This document shows positions 1 through 13,200 of a stretch of 64,000 bases of DNA, in pieces. The notes beneath the pieces were generated by a model. The model was not told the origin of the DNA, did not search any database, and worked only from the letters and a program-made list of their open reading frames with translations. Both the position numbers and the translations under genes were made by a program. The DNA lies in contig BGZK01000149.1 of NCBI GenBank assembly GCA_005406025.1, positions 310,001 through 374,000 of the forward strand, written 5' to 3'. This DNA comes from Eumeta japonica. Lineage: Eukaryota; Arthropoda; Insecta; Lepidoptera; Psychidae. Every line of letters begins with the position of its first letter. The stretch's first letter is position 1.

Positions 1-107
1 AGCGAGTGCTTGAATTATTTCTTGTATTAAATAATTAAATGCGTGCAATAGCGCGCGAAAAGAAAAATTTTCTTTATTCTAATAGATTAAATAGATTGCA
101 CTGAATA

Positions 108-425
108 GGAGCAGTGGTGGCTCGTTGCTTAAGAGCCGTCGCCTTAGAACTGGAAGGTGCTGTGCTCCATTCTGATCACGGACGGTTAGACCGATGTGCT
201 TTTGACTTGAGTCAAAGTCAGTCCCTCGCTGCGTGCCTCGGAGATCACTTTAAGCCTCCAGCGCCGCATGTTGTAGTCGCTGTGGTGACGACGGTCGTCA
301 GACAGCCCCCGGCCCGCGTCTGGATGTGCGTGAATGCCTTCGGATACTGAGTGTCTGTACCTGAAATAAAAGGATTGCGGGAACTGCGGAGGTTATGACT
401 AAGCATTGGGGTGATTCAACAAGAT
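108..425 (+). repeat. SINE family 2, copy 1 (tRNA-like head)
   Basis: Begins GAGCAGTGGTGGCTCGTTGC with a tRNA-like A-box region and a later GCTGTGCTCCATTC that could be an eroded B box. It continues with GTGCCTCGGAGATCAC, a GTAGTCGCTGTGGTGACGAC block, AGCCCCCGGCC, and ends AAAAGGATTGCGGGAACTGC with GCATTGGGGTG. Two further copies in the window share the CTTCGGAGAGCAC-like, GGTGACGA and ATTGCGGGA...GGCTAAGCATTGGGG-like blocks. A 78-codon ORF across it is not a gene. Confidence 0.6.
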
Positions 426-3378
426 ACAACATCAATAAGTCGGTCTGCGATAATCTATAATCAGAAATCTAAGACTTGAATCGTTTTAATGATATAGAAT
501 AAATACAATCGAAATACTTGCGAAGTTGACTTATGTTCAGAAACTGTTTACGAAATGGCTTACTGGTTATTGTGCGAACAGATATTACGTTAGATACACA
601 TATCTTACGTACAGAAGACGTCTGTTTTCAAGATCGATTTTCACAAATTTCACCTTATTCAAAATACTTTATGTCTTTTACAAAGTTATTAGCAAATTGT
701 ATTTTGAAAATGGAGAAAAATTTCTTATCCTTTTATTTTAAATACGAGGTGACAATTGTGAGATATTGAGGTAGGTTACCGATTATTTATCGTTCTTAAT
801 TACGGTTATCGGGTTAGCGGGAAGCGGGTCAGATAAAATTTGGATTAGGCTTTTACGTCCCTAGTATCCTTTCTACAGTCTATTTATTTCAAATTGTGGG
901 GTTTGAGCATTAAGCCTCCTAACTGACCTAGCGCGAATCGAGTGTTGGTATAGACCGTTATCATCGATACCATCGTAGCGATCTGGGCCGAAGGCTTAAA
1001 GTGACCTTCGAGGCATAGAACGAGTGTTTTCATAAGACGTAAGGTCATAGGTCAATTTGTTCGTAGTTAGAATTCGAATCCATTACCTTCTAGTTCGAAA
1101 ATTGCGCTGTTTAATACTCGGACGCTAACAAAATTGACAAAAATCATTGGAAAACATATGACAGAAGAAAGGAAAGCATAAATCGGATCATTTATCGTTG
1201 TTAGGGGCTATTTGGATAGAAAACTGCATAAACTTGAAAAAATATGATTCATTATTTCCTTAGACAACTTAAAATGCTTAAATCCGAATTCGGTATACGT
1301 CTTGAGGATCTACGTACGACAAAGGCCTGACTTCAAGTATCGATTAACAATTATTACCAATACACCGCATGAACTATCCAATATAGCACGGAATATGCGA
1401 AGACACCACCTTTCGCGTAAAACGTGTTTTGTATTCACACCTACCCTATTAAAGCTTTTCATGTAACACGTGTCGGGCTCGACGCTTCGCGTAAAGGAAC
1501 AGGCGAGTGCCGTAATAGAATTAAGTTCAAAGTCGATACAGCCGAAGCCGTAATTACCTCAAACGTCGGTAAACATTAATTACTCCGATCCCCATGGATT
1601 TTGGGGAACTTGGACTGAGCTTGACGCGGCACGTGGAATGGAAACGTTGGGATGAAGCCGCTCAAAAGATCCACAATTTCGTAGGAATTTTCTTAAATGA
1701 TATATATTTTTGTGAGTTTATTGTGCTTTACTCCTTAGCAGCTATTTTCATATATGGCCCGCACCACGCAAATTATAATGTAATAGGGAACTAAATCGAG
1801 TGTTAATCAAAAGTTATGTCATTATCTTGACCTTCCGCACAAAATCGAACTCGTGTATTTTTCATTCATTTTTGATTTGTAGATGTTTTATTTTTAAAGC
1901 ACATAAGTTAAGCTTTGGATGTGCATAGTGCTAAACGTTATTGCTATTGTTGCTAATTATAATTATCTATTAACAATTATCTTAAATTACCGATCGTTTA
2001 ATTTACAGTTGTCAGCAAGTAGCTTACGTTTTCACGCTTATTTGTCAATTACATTTCTACGAGTTTTAAGTTTTGACCTATTGGCTAAGTGATGCTCGTA
2101 ATTGGCTAAGTGATGACCACCTCTAGATCCCTCGATTGGACACAATAAAAGTACTCTCTATAAGATTTTAAAAAGATCATACACACCAACTCTATGCTTT
2201 GTTCTGAAAATATTTTTGACAAATGACACACAGCTAAGAAAATAGCTAGCATAATAAAGGATAAATATGTTCTCAAATTTAGACCATTAAAGGGAATTTC
2301 AATCGTGCGTCAGAGCACACATTTTTTTGAATCAGTTTGTTCTTCTGACACATCACTTGAAAATTATAGCAGTAATTAACTGCACATACTTTCTAATTAG
2401 ACCCTTAGATTTTAAAGGGATAAACGGGAGTGCTTTGACGTGCAAAAAAAGTAATAATTATAACCGTGTCCCTTAAAATAACACCTAATTTCTATAATGC
2501 TAAAACGACATTAAAGCGGGAAGGCGATTTTGACTTCGTGTATGTTCAAAACAGAGGCGGTGTTAACGATTAAGATGATGCCAATGAGAATATAAAAATA
2601 AACACTGGAAACCCGCTTAAAATACGAGATAGCGTCAGTACTTTTTGCGTGTGGCGTAACGAAGAAAAGATAGCGTGCACTCACTAACCTATTCAAAATT
2701 AGCCGAGTAAGAATAGCAAGCCACGGAACCTCGAGTTTGTCAAAGTTGCAAAAGCCCTAAAAGTCTTGGGCTTCAAGGACTTTTTAGCTATGAAAAAAGC
2801 CGTTGCCGCAAAGAATTTTACCACATTGACATTTGGCAAGAGTTTTAAGTTAAGGTTGGATTTTTAACTTGTACTTTCAATTATTGAACTATTGAAAAAT
2901 AAGATTTTATATAAGAAAGATATTATAATGAGTGTCCGTCTTTTGAATGGTTAAAAGTCATTTCTGTTTTTAGATTTTTCAAAGTTTATAAGTAAAAGCT
3001 TTAATCCTACATAATTACCATTTTTCATAAAAATTTAGATACTATTTTTGTTTTTTTTTCCAAAAAATACAATATATTTAATTAAAAAAGACATTCATGA
3101 TATTTTTTAAAAGGAAAAACCATTAAAAATATTATATACACAATTTTTATTTTAATTATCTATAAAATTAATAAATTTATGGAATTAAAATTCCCGCCAT
3201 TAGATGTTGTCCACAATTTACTGAGTTACAGCTGCTCGCAGCACATTTCGGAATTTCGAATTTTAAAAACCAACTGCTCGTTTTAAAATGAAATGAATAA
3301 TCAATAGAACAACGTGCGTAGGATACGATGCGCTTTGTGGAGCAAATTTTTTTTCAACGGTTATTATATTATAACATT
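426..3378. other. Noncoding, no gene seen
   Basis: AT-rich DNA with scattered stops in all frames. The 66-78 codon ORFs near 526-769 and 1594-1794 have no recognisable domain. Confidence 0.5.
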
Positions 3379-3448
3379 ACCGCCCCTGAAACTGCCGCCT
3401 GGGCCGGATGCCTCGGTTAGCCCCCTGCCCCCCCAGGTCCAGGACTGT
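3379..3448. repeat. GC-rich patch, probable repeat fragment
   Basis: ACCGCCCCTGAAACTGCCGC through CCCCCTGCCCCCCCAGGTCC stands out in very AT-rich DNA. Similar 'GCCGCCC...CCTAGGTCCGG' patches occur in lepidopteran repeats. Not coding in any frame. Confidence 0.35.
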
Positions 3449-5159
3449 CTAAGCAAGTCTATTTTTGATTTCTCACATAGTATTTAATTGCCAATTAAAA
3501 GTAATTATAGTTTTAAATAATATCTCTTATTTTTACGATGCTTTGTTTCTGCTTTAAATGAGCAAAATGACATATTGTCCTCAAAATTACAAACAAAAAT
3601 TCATACTAGATATAGCCCAACAATAAATTTGAAATTAATTACAATTACTAAAGGTTTACAGAATTCGTCAATTTTAAAGCATCGCGCGGTGCGGAGGGGG
3701 AAGAACATATATTTTGAGGTCGTTTGACTGTCCCAAAAAATTTCTTTTTAGTATAAATTTTGACTCGGAGAAACTATGATCTTTATTTGAGTTTCATTTG
3801 TCAGCTTTTATCAAAATCTATCAATTGCGTATATTAAATAATAGCGCAAAAAAGTTATAGAAAATACATATAGAGTGAAATTAAAAAAATTAAATAAATA
3901 ACGCAATGTAGGTCTATAATCGTCAAAAAGTCAAATCAAAATATAAAGATCGTATACGGTTAGAAAGAGCTTCTCAAAAGCAATCCAGGTATAGCCATAA
4001 AATACTACATTACTACCGGGAACGCAAAAGAATGAAGGCGTACGAGCAGATCAACGACGGCGCCAGTACACCTGCGGCCGGAGCGACCGAGGCTATGCAA
4101 GTGGCGATGTAATCGCTTCTATATAAACACTGGGTAGAATAGTCATCGATTATATGTAAACACCGATTATTATAGACACATTTAGCAGCAGCTCGTGCAC
4201 GTTTCACAAATAAGTTTATACCTACACGAAATTTGAAGGTCTTTTTAGTACTTAAAAATAATTATACACATAATTCGCTCAAAGAACGTATTATCCGTTA
4301 CGTCTACGTCTTCACGTAAAATATACGGCCGTGTCCACGACATAGCCAAACCCCAATTTTTTTTACATCATCTTATGTACATCTTCTTAGTTCGCTTTTA
4401 TTCAGTCAGTTTTTTAATTCATTACTTTTTTTTTTCCTAATTGTTTAAAACATTCGTCGTTAATATTTTCACTACTTTTTCAAAGATTGCTTTTTCCCTC
4501 TTGCGATGAGAAGGAGGTAAAAAAAATATAAGCAATATTATCGTAAAGAAAATCATAGATTGCCTTGTATTCGCATTCAATTAATTTATTAATAGTTCAT
4601 TGTTTTTCTACGTTCTCGAATTATAATCTATGACAGAGCTATCGTCTAAAAAGGACATTACTTTGTTCCACAACACTAAGATTTTCGTTATTCCAAACAA
4701 AGCGTTATGTAGACTCACCAGCATGAAACATGTTCCGAAAAAAAGTTCTTGCTCGGTCACTAAGTAACGCTTGTACGAAACACAAGTGTAAGCTTAAAGA
4801 AAAACGTGATATAAAAACAACGATAATAAAAGTGTTATTAAAATAGAATGCGATTTTCTATATGGATATATAAATACAGTAATAAATGCTGTATCGTTTT
4901 ATTCAAAATAATATTGCGTGTATAATGTTGCATTTGCTATAGACACATAAATACTATTTACACCATAGAAAATATCACGTGAATGAATTCATTGACATAG
5001 CTGGAAAAGTCGTGAGATTTAGTATGAAATCCGTACCCAAACAGACCAAATCCAGGAACGTGGAAAGACATTTAAAATATATACCGTTTAAACAAAAAAT
5101 CAAAGGTATTTGGTAAGTCTAACGGGAATTAGTCTGGTCGGGATTACAATTCTTTAAAC
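3449..5159. other. Noncoding, no gene seen
   Basis: AT-rich with poly-A/T runs. Nothing supported. Confidence 0.5.
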
Positions 5160-5250
5160 AAAAAAAAAATTAAGCTCAAAGATTCCGTTACATACATACA
5201 TAGATACACACAACCCAAGCTTATAAAAGCATGTTAAAAATACCAAGCGT
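5160..5250 (+). repeat. Dispersed repeat tail with CATACATACATAG
   Basis: Reads AAATTAAGCTCAAAGATTCC, then a short (ACAT) run, ACACAACCCAAGCTTATAAA and AGCATGTTAAAAATA. The same order appears at 24196-24255 and 24365-24445. I recognise this as the 3' end of a very common lepidopteran repeat, usually ending 'AAGCTAATAAAAGCGTGTTAAAA', but not its class. Confidence 0.7.
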
Positions 5251-5934
5251 TCCGATTCACCAGTCTCGGGATACTGTGGTACATGTCCCAAGGGTATAAA
5301 CATTACGGTTGTTTGTGCAGCAAGTCGATGAGTCCAACGATACGGATTCAACCGGCGTCTGGAGCCTTACTTTTCAAAAATATCGGTATATCTACGTCAC
5401 TGTTCATAGTGTTACTCGTGGACAAATCGTCGCGTTACGCTAAAAAAAGAGCGATAGTAATATAAAGCGATACCCGTACAAGCAGATTTTTTTCAAAAGT
5501 GCTTTTGCAACAGATTCTTTTTTTTTGAGTTATTTTTAAATCATGCTCGAAGTCTTCTGTTTAGTGTTCAGATATACTTGATCATTGGCTTTAAGTTTGG
5601 TGAAGACGATGATAGTTAAATAGAATATTACATTTCGTCGTGATTATAGTTCATGATTTTTTCAAAGAAACTTATGTTAAAGTATCTAAGTGAGTTATTA
5701 TGCTAAAATAAATACGAAATTGTAAGTAAGATTGTACGTAAGATTTATGAGCTTACATCTTATGATGACTACTTCTAAATTTTTTTTGTTTGTTATTTGC
5801 GTTTCGTAATATTCAGCTTTCTTTTGTATTTATTTAATTTCTCACTACCACTGCGAATGATATTTATTCTACTGAAGACGAATGAGGGAGCTACCTAATG
5901 CGAAAAATTGGGTAAAATTTGGAACGTGCTAAAT

Positions 5935-6330
5935 GGTCGCTAGTGCGATCGCATATGAACGTCGCAATCCGATGGAGCTCGTGGAGCAATTTGAAATATA
6001 AATATCATTGCAAAAGCGCGGTGCGTTAAACGCGAAATAACATTTGCATATTTATAAGAACCCTCAGCAAACAACAGCGGGGGGCAGCGGGCGCGGGGTG
6101 CGTTTGTTTTTGACATAATCGACTTCCGACCGCGAAGGGGATCTGTAATAACCCTTGCTGCTTACCCGCCGACCGTTACTCAGCCCGTTTCGCCTGCGCG
6201 TGAGTCGGCGAAACCGTTTCCCGAGGACGACGACGCGAATTTCGATAGCGAACTCGCCGCCGAACTTCGCCGAGACACCATTAATTTTTCCGCTATAATT
6301 TGTTAAAGCCTTTACGAGATCAATCATCCG
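5935..6330. promoter_or_regulatory. CpG-rich noncoding block with octamer site
   Basis: Dense CpG (GCGCGGTGCG, GACGACGACGCG, CTCGCCGCCGAACTTCGCCG) interrupted by AT-rich factor-like sites: ATTTGCAT (POU octamer) at 6042-6049 and ATTAATTTTTCC near 6290. A 119-codon minus-strand frame across it lacks an ATG start and any known domain. The mix of CpG DNA and homeodomain-type sites looks more like an enhancer or alternative promoter. Confidence 0.35.
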
Positions 6331-9300
6331 AGGATGTAAGGACAAAGATGAACATTGTCTCAGTTGCGTATTGTTTGGCGAATATTTCGAGGTGGCTCCG
6401 TTGATGAATTGTAAAAGTTTCACACTGTATCTTATATACAGATTGGTGATGTATGTTTGTATGTATATTTACATAGATCTGGTTGAAATATCTATATCTG
6501 AGCTAAGAGAGTCTGATTCCGAGTCTGAGAGTCTGAAGTTTTATATTGTACACTTCGTTGTACCTTGCTACTAGATGGCGCTGCAGTGCAGCAGTAAGAC
6601 TTCTACATCGTTCAAATTAATCGTCATAAAAATTTGTATTTACCTGGGTTTTGTTTCATTGTGCTACTCTTAAGTTATAGCCAAATTAAACAATAACAGG
6701 ACATCATCGTATATAATTACATAAAGCGTGATACCGCAGCGTGCAACGTGTACAGTACTAGAAGCATGCATCTACAACGCGTGCATGCCAACACTATCTT
6801 ATTCTATCGTTGTGTATATGTCGTTCTTTTTCGCATTCAAATCATAAATATCTATAACACTTAAAATACATTATGAGAATTTACAGTTTTTTTTTTAATA
6901 TTACCACTTTCTTATAATTACCACTTGTTCCTAAGGCAGTTATCCCTTGAGAAGAAAGGGCAAGAAACTTGAGTATGAGCTCTTTTCAAACCAAAATTAT
7001 ATAGAAATACAATCATATATAAACTATTGCAAAACAAACTTGTAGAAAATCGAGCTAATTATGTTCATTTATCCTCTAAATATTCAGAGATTGTATAACA
7101 CCCTTTTGTACAGTGTTCGCCTAATAAATACTTTAAATTTGTATAAGGGTGAATTTTGTATAAGCTCAGGAATCTTATTGAACATGCGCACATAGAGCTC
7201 CCTAAATGAATTTGTGACCCTATGCAGTCGACTAACATGTAAACACAGTTTATTTTTATTTCTAGTATTGAAATGATGTCTAGCACTATTTTTATGAAAA
7301 CATTCTAATTTTTTTCTTATTCATAAAATTTTGGTAAATAAACTGTGATGCCACAACGTCGTCCAACGCCAGACTCTATTAACTTGGCGTTGAACTACAA
7401 CATGCACATGCGCGAGAAAACCTTATTCTGTCGCTTTGAATCGCTGTCTGTATGTCGCTCTTATTTGCTCCACTCCCGTGGCATCGAAATGTATACTCTC
7501 TCTTCCATTCTATCTTATATCTTTCTTGCGTCTCATGTAATGAAATGTGCTTAAGCGTGATGTATCCTTGAAAATTTATTCTCGCTTCTCGTTCAATTAC
7601 AGATTATGGAATCGCCGCTTAAGAAATTTCACTTCTAACATATGGAAAATAAGTATAATAATTACTTAAAGTGATATATTATTCCAAAATTAAATTGAAA
7701 ATTAGAGGAATCAAAACGCGAAGTTACACAAACTAAGTGGCTGTTTTATTGTTTAATGTTAATAACAAATGTCTTAACATTAAGCCTTTATCCCAAAACC
7801 CAATCCTAAATCGCTATGGAACCACTTGAATGTTTGTAGTTGATCGCACTTGGCTGACGCATTGATCATAAAAATAAAACTGACTGCCAGCACTTCAGCT
7901 TCTATTTGTATTCCTTAACTAACTATCTCCAATGTTCTTCGAATGTAAATAAGCGTCATCATCTATAACAGCAAGACGTAAACATGCAGCATCCGACATA
8001 AACAAACGAGATTTATTGCACTCTCAAACATTACACTCACTCCGACCCCAACACCTTAAAAATAAGTACATTTGGAAATGGAAACACGCTTGGGAAACAT
8101 AAGAAACGCGGTGGGAAGGGACATTGTTTGCGTCATGGAGTACAATGTTCAAATTTTTTTTTTCTTAAGGGAGTTATCTTGAACTTTTAATTTATCTAGC
8201 TTACGAGCGCAGTTCGCAACAATACTTATATAAGAATTTCTATGAGTATTTCACTATAGTTTAAATGCTTAGTTTTTGTTTGACCGGATGTATTTTCATT
8301 TGATGAAAATATTGTTAAACCTACGGGGTTGTTGACAATAGTAATCGTATAGAGCTTAAGAACTTTTTCATTCACATCTTAAGTTCACTTTTTGTACTTT
8401 CTTTTTCAACGAAGAAACACAATCTCAGTACAATAATTTTCTAATGTAACCGTATCGAGTTCTTTCATGAACTCTATCTCATAATCTCCTTCTGAAATTA
8501 ATATTTTTCTTTATGTTTCATATTACTAAATTTACTAACCCCCTTGTCACCCACACAATCCTCGGTCTAATATATTACAATAACTAAAATTCTTGTTTAC
8601 AATTCCAGAATCAATTCAAGTTTCAATTATATTTGATTTTGATTGCAATCCAATCGATTCCGAGATCGGAATGGTTTCTTCACACGATTTTTTATAATCT
8701 CGGCTAAAAATACTGTTTGCTTTTTTTTTTTTTTATGATACATCCATGAAAAGCTTCGTTGAAGTATAAACAGGCAAAGTAAAAAAATGAATAGAGTAAC
8801 AAGTGCCATTTGTATTATCAGCATGGAATCGATATATCGTTATAATTTCCGACGTTACGTGTCAGTCGACCAATTTCCGTCCATACGTTATCGCTCTTCC
8901 GCTACTTGGTGCCTTTTATTAAATGAATTATTCACGTACGCCATGGGCAAAGGTGAATTATTCACTAAATCCGTTTTCGGAGAAGTCACTGGCAGGTGAA
9001 ATTGGAAACGGTGAGACATCTGTAACCCAGAGCGTCTAATATCGGTCTAGGTTCACTTCACTTATACGGTACGCGTTAGTCTATTGCGCATTATTGTTTC
9101 CTCACTGTTAGACTATGTTTTTTCGCGGTTTCGTCCACGTGTATTACTATGGTGTATAGCAACAGTTAACTTTCTCTTAGACTGATATCAATGCTATTAC
9201 CTAGACCTGTTCGCGAATGACATCTGATTGTCTCTATTCCGCCGTTAGGTTCCAATTCGTTCTCATTCCGTTACTCTATTTATTCCTCTATATTGGAAAG

Positions 9301-11099
9301 GAATAGATAGATATCTCATTATAAGAAATATGTATATTTTATGCAGTAAACACAAAGTATAAATATTCTTGAAAAGCTTTTTCTTAAACAAAGAGGAGCT
9401 GAAAGTCTAAGCCCTCGTTTAATCAAATGAGATGATATTTGTTTGTACATGTTCTATACTCGGCTTGTTAATAATGTATATGTATTTGCTCAGTGAAATG
9501 ACAATATGAAAAATAAACAATAAACAGATATATGTATAGACGTTGTCGTGATACGTATTAGTACTAACTTCATATAGATATCAAATATTTATTTATTCAT
9601 TAGAATTAAGTTATAAGAAAAATATTTCAGGACATCTCATTTAATTTATACAATTTTTCTCCGAGTCGACTTGTATTTGTTTTCACAGTCGCATATTAAA
9701 GGGAACACGAATACTTAATGGGGCACTACAGTGTCGTTCTGTTTGTCACAATTCATTTTGTTGCAGGCTGTTGAACGTATTAAAAAGAAAAGTAGCATTA
9801 CTTGAAAGATGTTGATTGATGCAAAGTGAATAAAATATAAATTTCAGAAACAAAACCATTATACGTATAGAGTTAGCAAAAACTAAAAGAAATATGTCTA
9901 TTAATTGGATATATTACAAAACAAAAATTATATTTATATTCTTACCATATTCGTTCGGATTTTGATAACGATTTTAAGCACAGAATGAATTCTAAGCACA
10001 GTTACGCTTAGAATTCTAATTTATTTAACATTTAAATTTGAGATTTATTTTTTTATCAATTTTAATTAATGAATTACCCCTTCCGTTTTCCAATCTATCG
10101 ACATTCCGAGCAACAATTTCATGTAGTTTATTTGTTAAAAATGAAACTTAAATTAAAATTTTGAAAAACCCCCAACACAAACAATAGCTCCAATAAAAAA
10201 CAAATTATTGACCCTTTAAATTTATTACAACCAGTAAGTAATATTTTGATCTAAGCGTCGTTGCTTCGAATGACCACTAATTAAGACTTAGACTCAACAA
10301 TCACGTTAATGATTTGATATTTACTTACGTACTTATATTTCATATTCACACTATGACTTTTAGTTGTACTCTATTATTATATTTATCACCTTAACGGTCC
10401 CCGGACACCAAACAATTGGATCAAAATGGTACCTAGGTACTACTTATATTAAACTTAAAGGGCTAATAGGTATTATTTTTCTTTTTAGCTTTTGGGAGTA
10501 TTGTTTGTATCGGGGGTTTTTAAATGTTTAATTCGAATTATATTTCCTGCTTTTTAAACTTTATATATTAGATACTAGTGGAAACTTTATGATCGACAAT
10601 TGGCAATAAGGGACCATAATAGAAAAAGAATAGATATTAAAGATTATAATATATTAAACAGATTAAAGGCCAAGCTTGGGTGGTTTTAAATTTCATTAAA
10701 ATTTTACAGAGTTCTTTTTATCTTCGAATTTAACCAATGAAAGATGTTTAATAATCCTCATGACAGATCGGCTTTAACCGAACAACAAAGACTGAGAAGC
10801 AGGATTTCGATAATTTAATTTTGTACCAAGTGTTGTACTTTATTATTTAAAATACCTTGCAAATCCGACTTGAAATTACTATAACTAATTAAAATGCAAC
10901 TCTATCATCGTATTTTGCCATTGCTTTGTTTTTGTAATCCGGCTGATTACATCATTTTATGATACCTACTGAATTTATTATCCTACTCTATTTTGTCAAA
11001 CAGTAATCTTTCATTTACTCGATTCCTTTCCTCACGTTCGTTTTCCGTTCTTTGTACCTTACACCACCGTGCCTTTTCAGTGCGGGGACATTTAGAGAC
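6331..11099. other. Noncoding, no gene seen
   Basis: AT-rich. A weak similarity between about 6770-6835 and 7390-7460 (both with ATTCTrTCG and TATGTCG-TCTT words) hints at an old repeat. An 11-bp inverted repeat lies at 9987-9997 and 10006-10016. No gene. Confidence 0.5.
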
Positions 11100-11275
11100 C
11101 AGATTCGAAATCTACTTATATCAAGACTGGGTTTGATATCACAAGCGATCGCAATCAAGAGTGCGACAAATTAACGCCAAGAGCTAGATCGGGACTAGAA
11201 TTGAGGACGGGATAGCGATCTAGAACATGATTGAAAGAGTGATTGATAAGATGAAGGAAAGCTAGTTTGTCTATC
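11100..11275 (+). repeat. Degenerate purine-rich GATCGA-type tract, copy 1
   Basis: Irregular repetition of words such as GATCGGGA, GCGATCGCAATC and GATAGCGATC, poor in stops. It resembles the larger tract at 53690-54070. Confidence 0.35.
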
Positions 11276-11578
11276 TATAATGTATTCATTGAGATCATTC
11301 CAATGAACCAGAACACAATACCTCTGCTGTAAATTGGTGAGCGAGTTGGTTATCCTGCAAATTCCAAAAGATGATGTGGCACTAGTTCAAAGTTACTATT
11401 TTCTAATATCATAGAAGTAACATAATATTGAATTTCGAGTTGATTAGATCTATGGAGGATGCTTATACCCATTCATCAATTCGAAACGATCTGATTATCT
11501 TTAATCGACTGAACAGATTTCCTTGAATTATAGTTAAGAACAATCTCGATTAAGTTATCTTTTATACAAAAAATACTA

Positions 11579-11684
11579 AATCGAAATCAGTTCAGCCGTT
11601 TGGGAGCTACAATGCCACAGTCAGACACACAAATATACATGTCAAGAGTATTACACCTCTCTGTGTTTATGTCGGGGGTTAAAA
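11579..11684 (+). repeat. Dispersed repeat tail ending GTCGGGGGTTAAAA
   Basis: Reads AATCGAAATCAGTTCAGCCG, TTTGGGAGCTACAATGCCAC, AGTCAGACACAC, then ATTACACCTCTCTGTG and GTCGGGGGTTAAAA. From memory it matches a very common lepidopteran LINE 3' end. Confidence 0.65.
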
Positions 11685-12130
11685 CATATGATTAAATTGT
11701 GCAAGCCTAGTAAATTCAAAATAAAAATCAATATGCATATTAAGGTTTCGATTGCAAAGTTAAGCCTTTTAATTTAAACAAAACAACAATACAAACGACA
11801 AACAAACAGCAATGTTGTGAACGAATTAAATTTAAAAACATAATTGTCACATGTACTGCTGACATTAACACGTCTCTGACGCAAACTCATAAAATTTTGC
11901 TCATATGAAAATTGCCCAACCAGCATAAAAAAGCTTTCACGTATACAACATTAGCATGGCGATGACGCGAATGCATAAGATTTTATCCAAGGGAAAATCG
12001 TCTAACCCGTCTATAGAACTTTTCATTTCAATAAGAAGTCGTAAAACATTTATCTCATGTATGAACAAATTAGACGTTCAGTATTGACGTTATTATAATA
12101 ATCATAAGTACCTGGATGACCGAGCTTTGA

Positions 12131-12715
12131 TATGTTTTTAAGGTATTGCATAGCTTTTATCGCGGGCTTCGAGCGCGGCGATCGAATTAAGTAATTTCGT
12201 AACGAAAATAAAAGCTAACACTCCCCACTCCGCCTACCATGTAGCTCGGCCGAGCGTTCGCTTAACGTGTATGTATATGATACGACTGTACAAAGCTTGC
12301 ACGGATCGAGACGAGCTGCTCCGAAAATAAGACGAATACGTAAGCAGCTTTTTGTGAGAAAGTATATAGGTGTATAGGTATTTATCATATCTTTATAATG
12401 CCACACACCGCATGTGCCCCGTAAGTATACATGCAGGTATATACGTATACATAGGTGTACCTATGTACAACAATGAATAGCAGTTGCTGATAAATGATGA
12501 TGATGAAGCTATACGCGTAAAATTTGTGTATAAAGTGTTTTAAATATGAATAAAGAAAGTGCATTTATTAATGAAGAAAGTGATAAAAAACTTGAATTAA
12601 TATCAAAGAAAAAAAATAATGCATAAATAAATAAATATAATTGCATAAGTTGATAAAAAATGCTATGCAATAGCTTTACCGCGGCAGTCCCTGAGCGCCA
12701 CACGTTTAATTTTTT
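12131..12715 (+). repeat. 0.55-kb dispersed repeat, copy A (inverted partner at 55.1 kb)
   Basis: Matches 55110-55672 in reverse-complement orientation over nearly its whole length with only small indels by eye. Shared marks include GTGTGGCACTCGGGGACTGC-type, ACGCGTATAGCTTCATC-type and CGGAGCAGCTCGTCTCGATC-type blocks read on the opposite strand. Near its ends, AAGGTATTGCATAG (12140-12153) and CTATGCAATAGCTT (12663-12676) are inverted with one mismatch, as in a MITE-like element. Shared sequence continues ~40 bp outside the right one. No coding capacity; ORFs of 63-64 codons here are chance. Confidence 0.85.
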
Positions 12716-13111
12716 TTTGGTAATCGTGTTTTTTGGACAATATGTATAGATACGAATTACATATTGATGAGTTATGAATAATTTTCTTCGATCTTACCAA
12801 GATTTTTTTCAAAGAACTTTAAGGCATTTTTAAATGAACACTTTAGTTAAAAAATACTAGTTATTTTATTGATAATATAATTAAACAATTGATTTTTTTG
12901 TTCAAATCTCAAACCAAACACTTATTTATTGGCTTAGTGTTGTTTAACATTGTCATCTATTGTCAAGTAGCTTTAGTGTTGCTGTATTGATAAAGCAGTT
13001 AGTCGCGCTCAATAATAAGCTTTTCTCTCAAAAAAGAAACTTTTTCTCATAAAAGAAGACACTTGACGTTTTCTAAGAAAAGAAGAAACTTAAAAAAAAT
13101 AAAAATCTTGT

Positions 13112-13200
13112 AAAAAACTAATCATGTGGAATCGAATCGGGGTCTTCTGGATTCGGGACTGCCCGATTTGCCAACTGTGTTATTATGATCTTGTTGTTAA
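13112..13200 (-). ncRNA. tRNA-like pol III unit (SINE head or tRNA pseudogene)
   Basis: On the minus strand a TAACACAGTTGG block (13171-13182) fits an A box. CCGATTCGATTCC (13128-13140) fits a B box about 35 bases later, and a run of six T's (13112-13117) follows as a natural pol III terminator. The middle contains CGGGCAGTCCCG, which can pair. The T-arm flanking bases do not pair well, so this is not a functional tRNA. A solo SINE head is most likely, since 'CCAGAAGACCC...TTCGATTCC' heads are common in lepidopteran SINEs. Confidence 0.5.

Noticed and set aside
6064..6423. 119-codon minus-strand ORF
   Set aside because: It starts with GTG rather than ATG, crosses the CpG block and has no recognisable domain or splice context.
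6770..7470. Weakly similar patches at 6770-6835 and 7390-7460
   Set aside because: The shared words are short and interrupted. A common origin is possible but could not be supported by eye.
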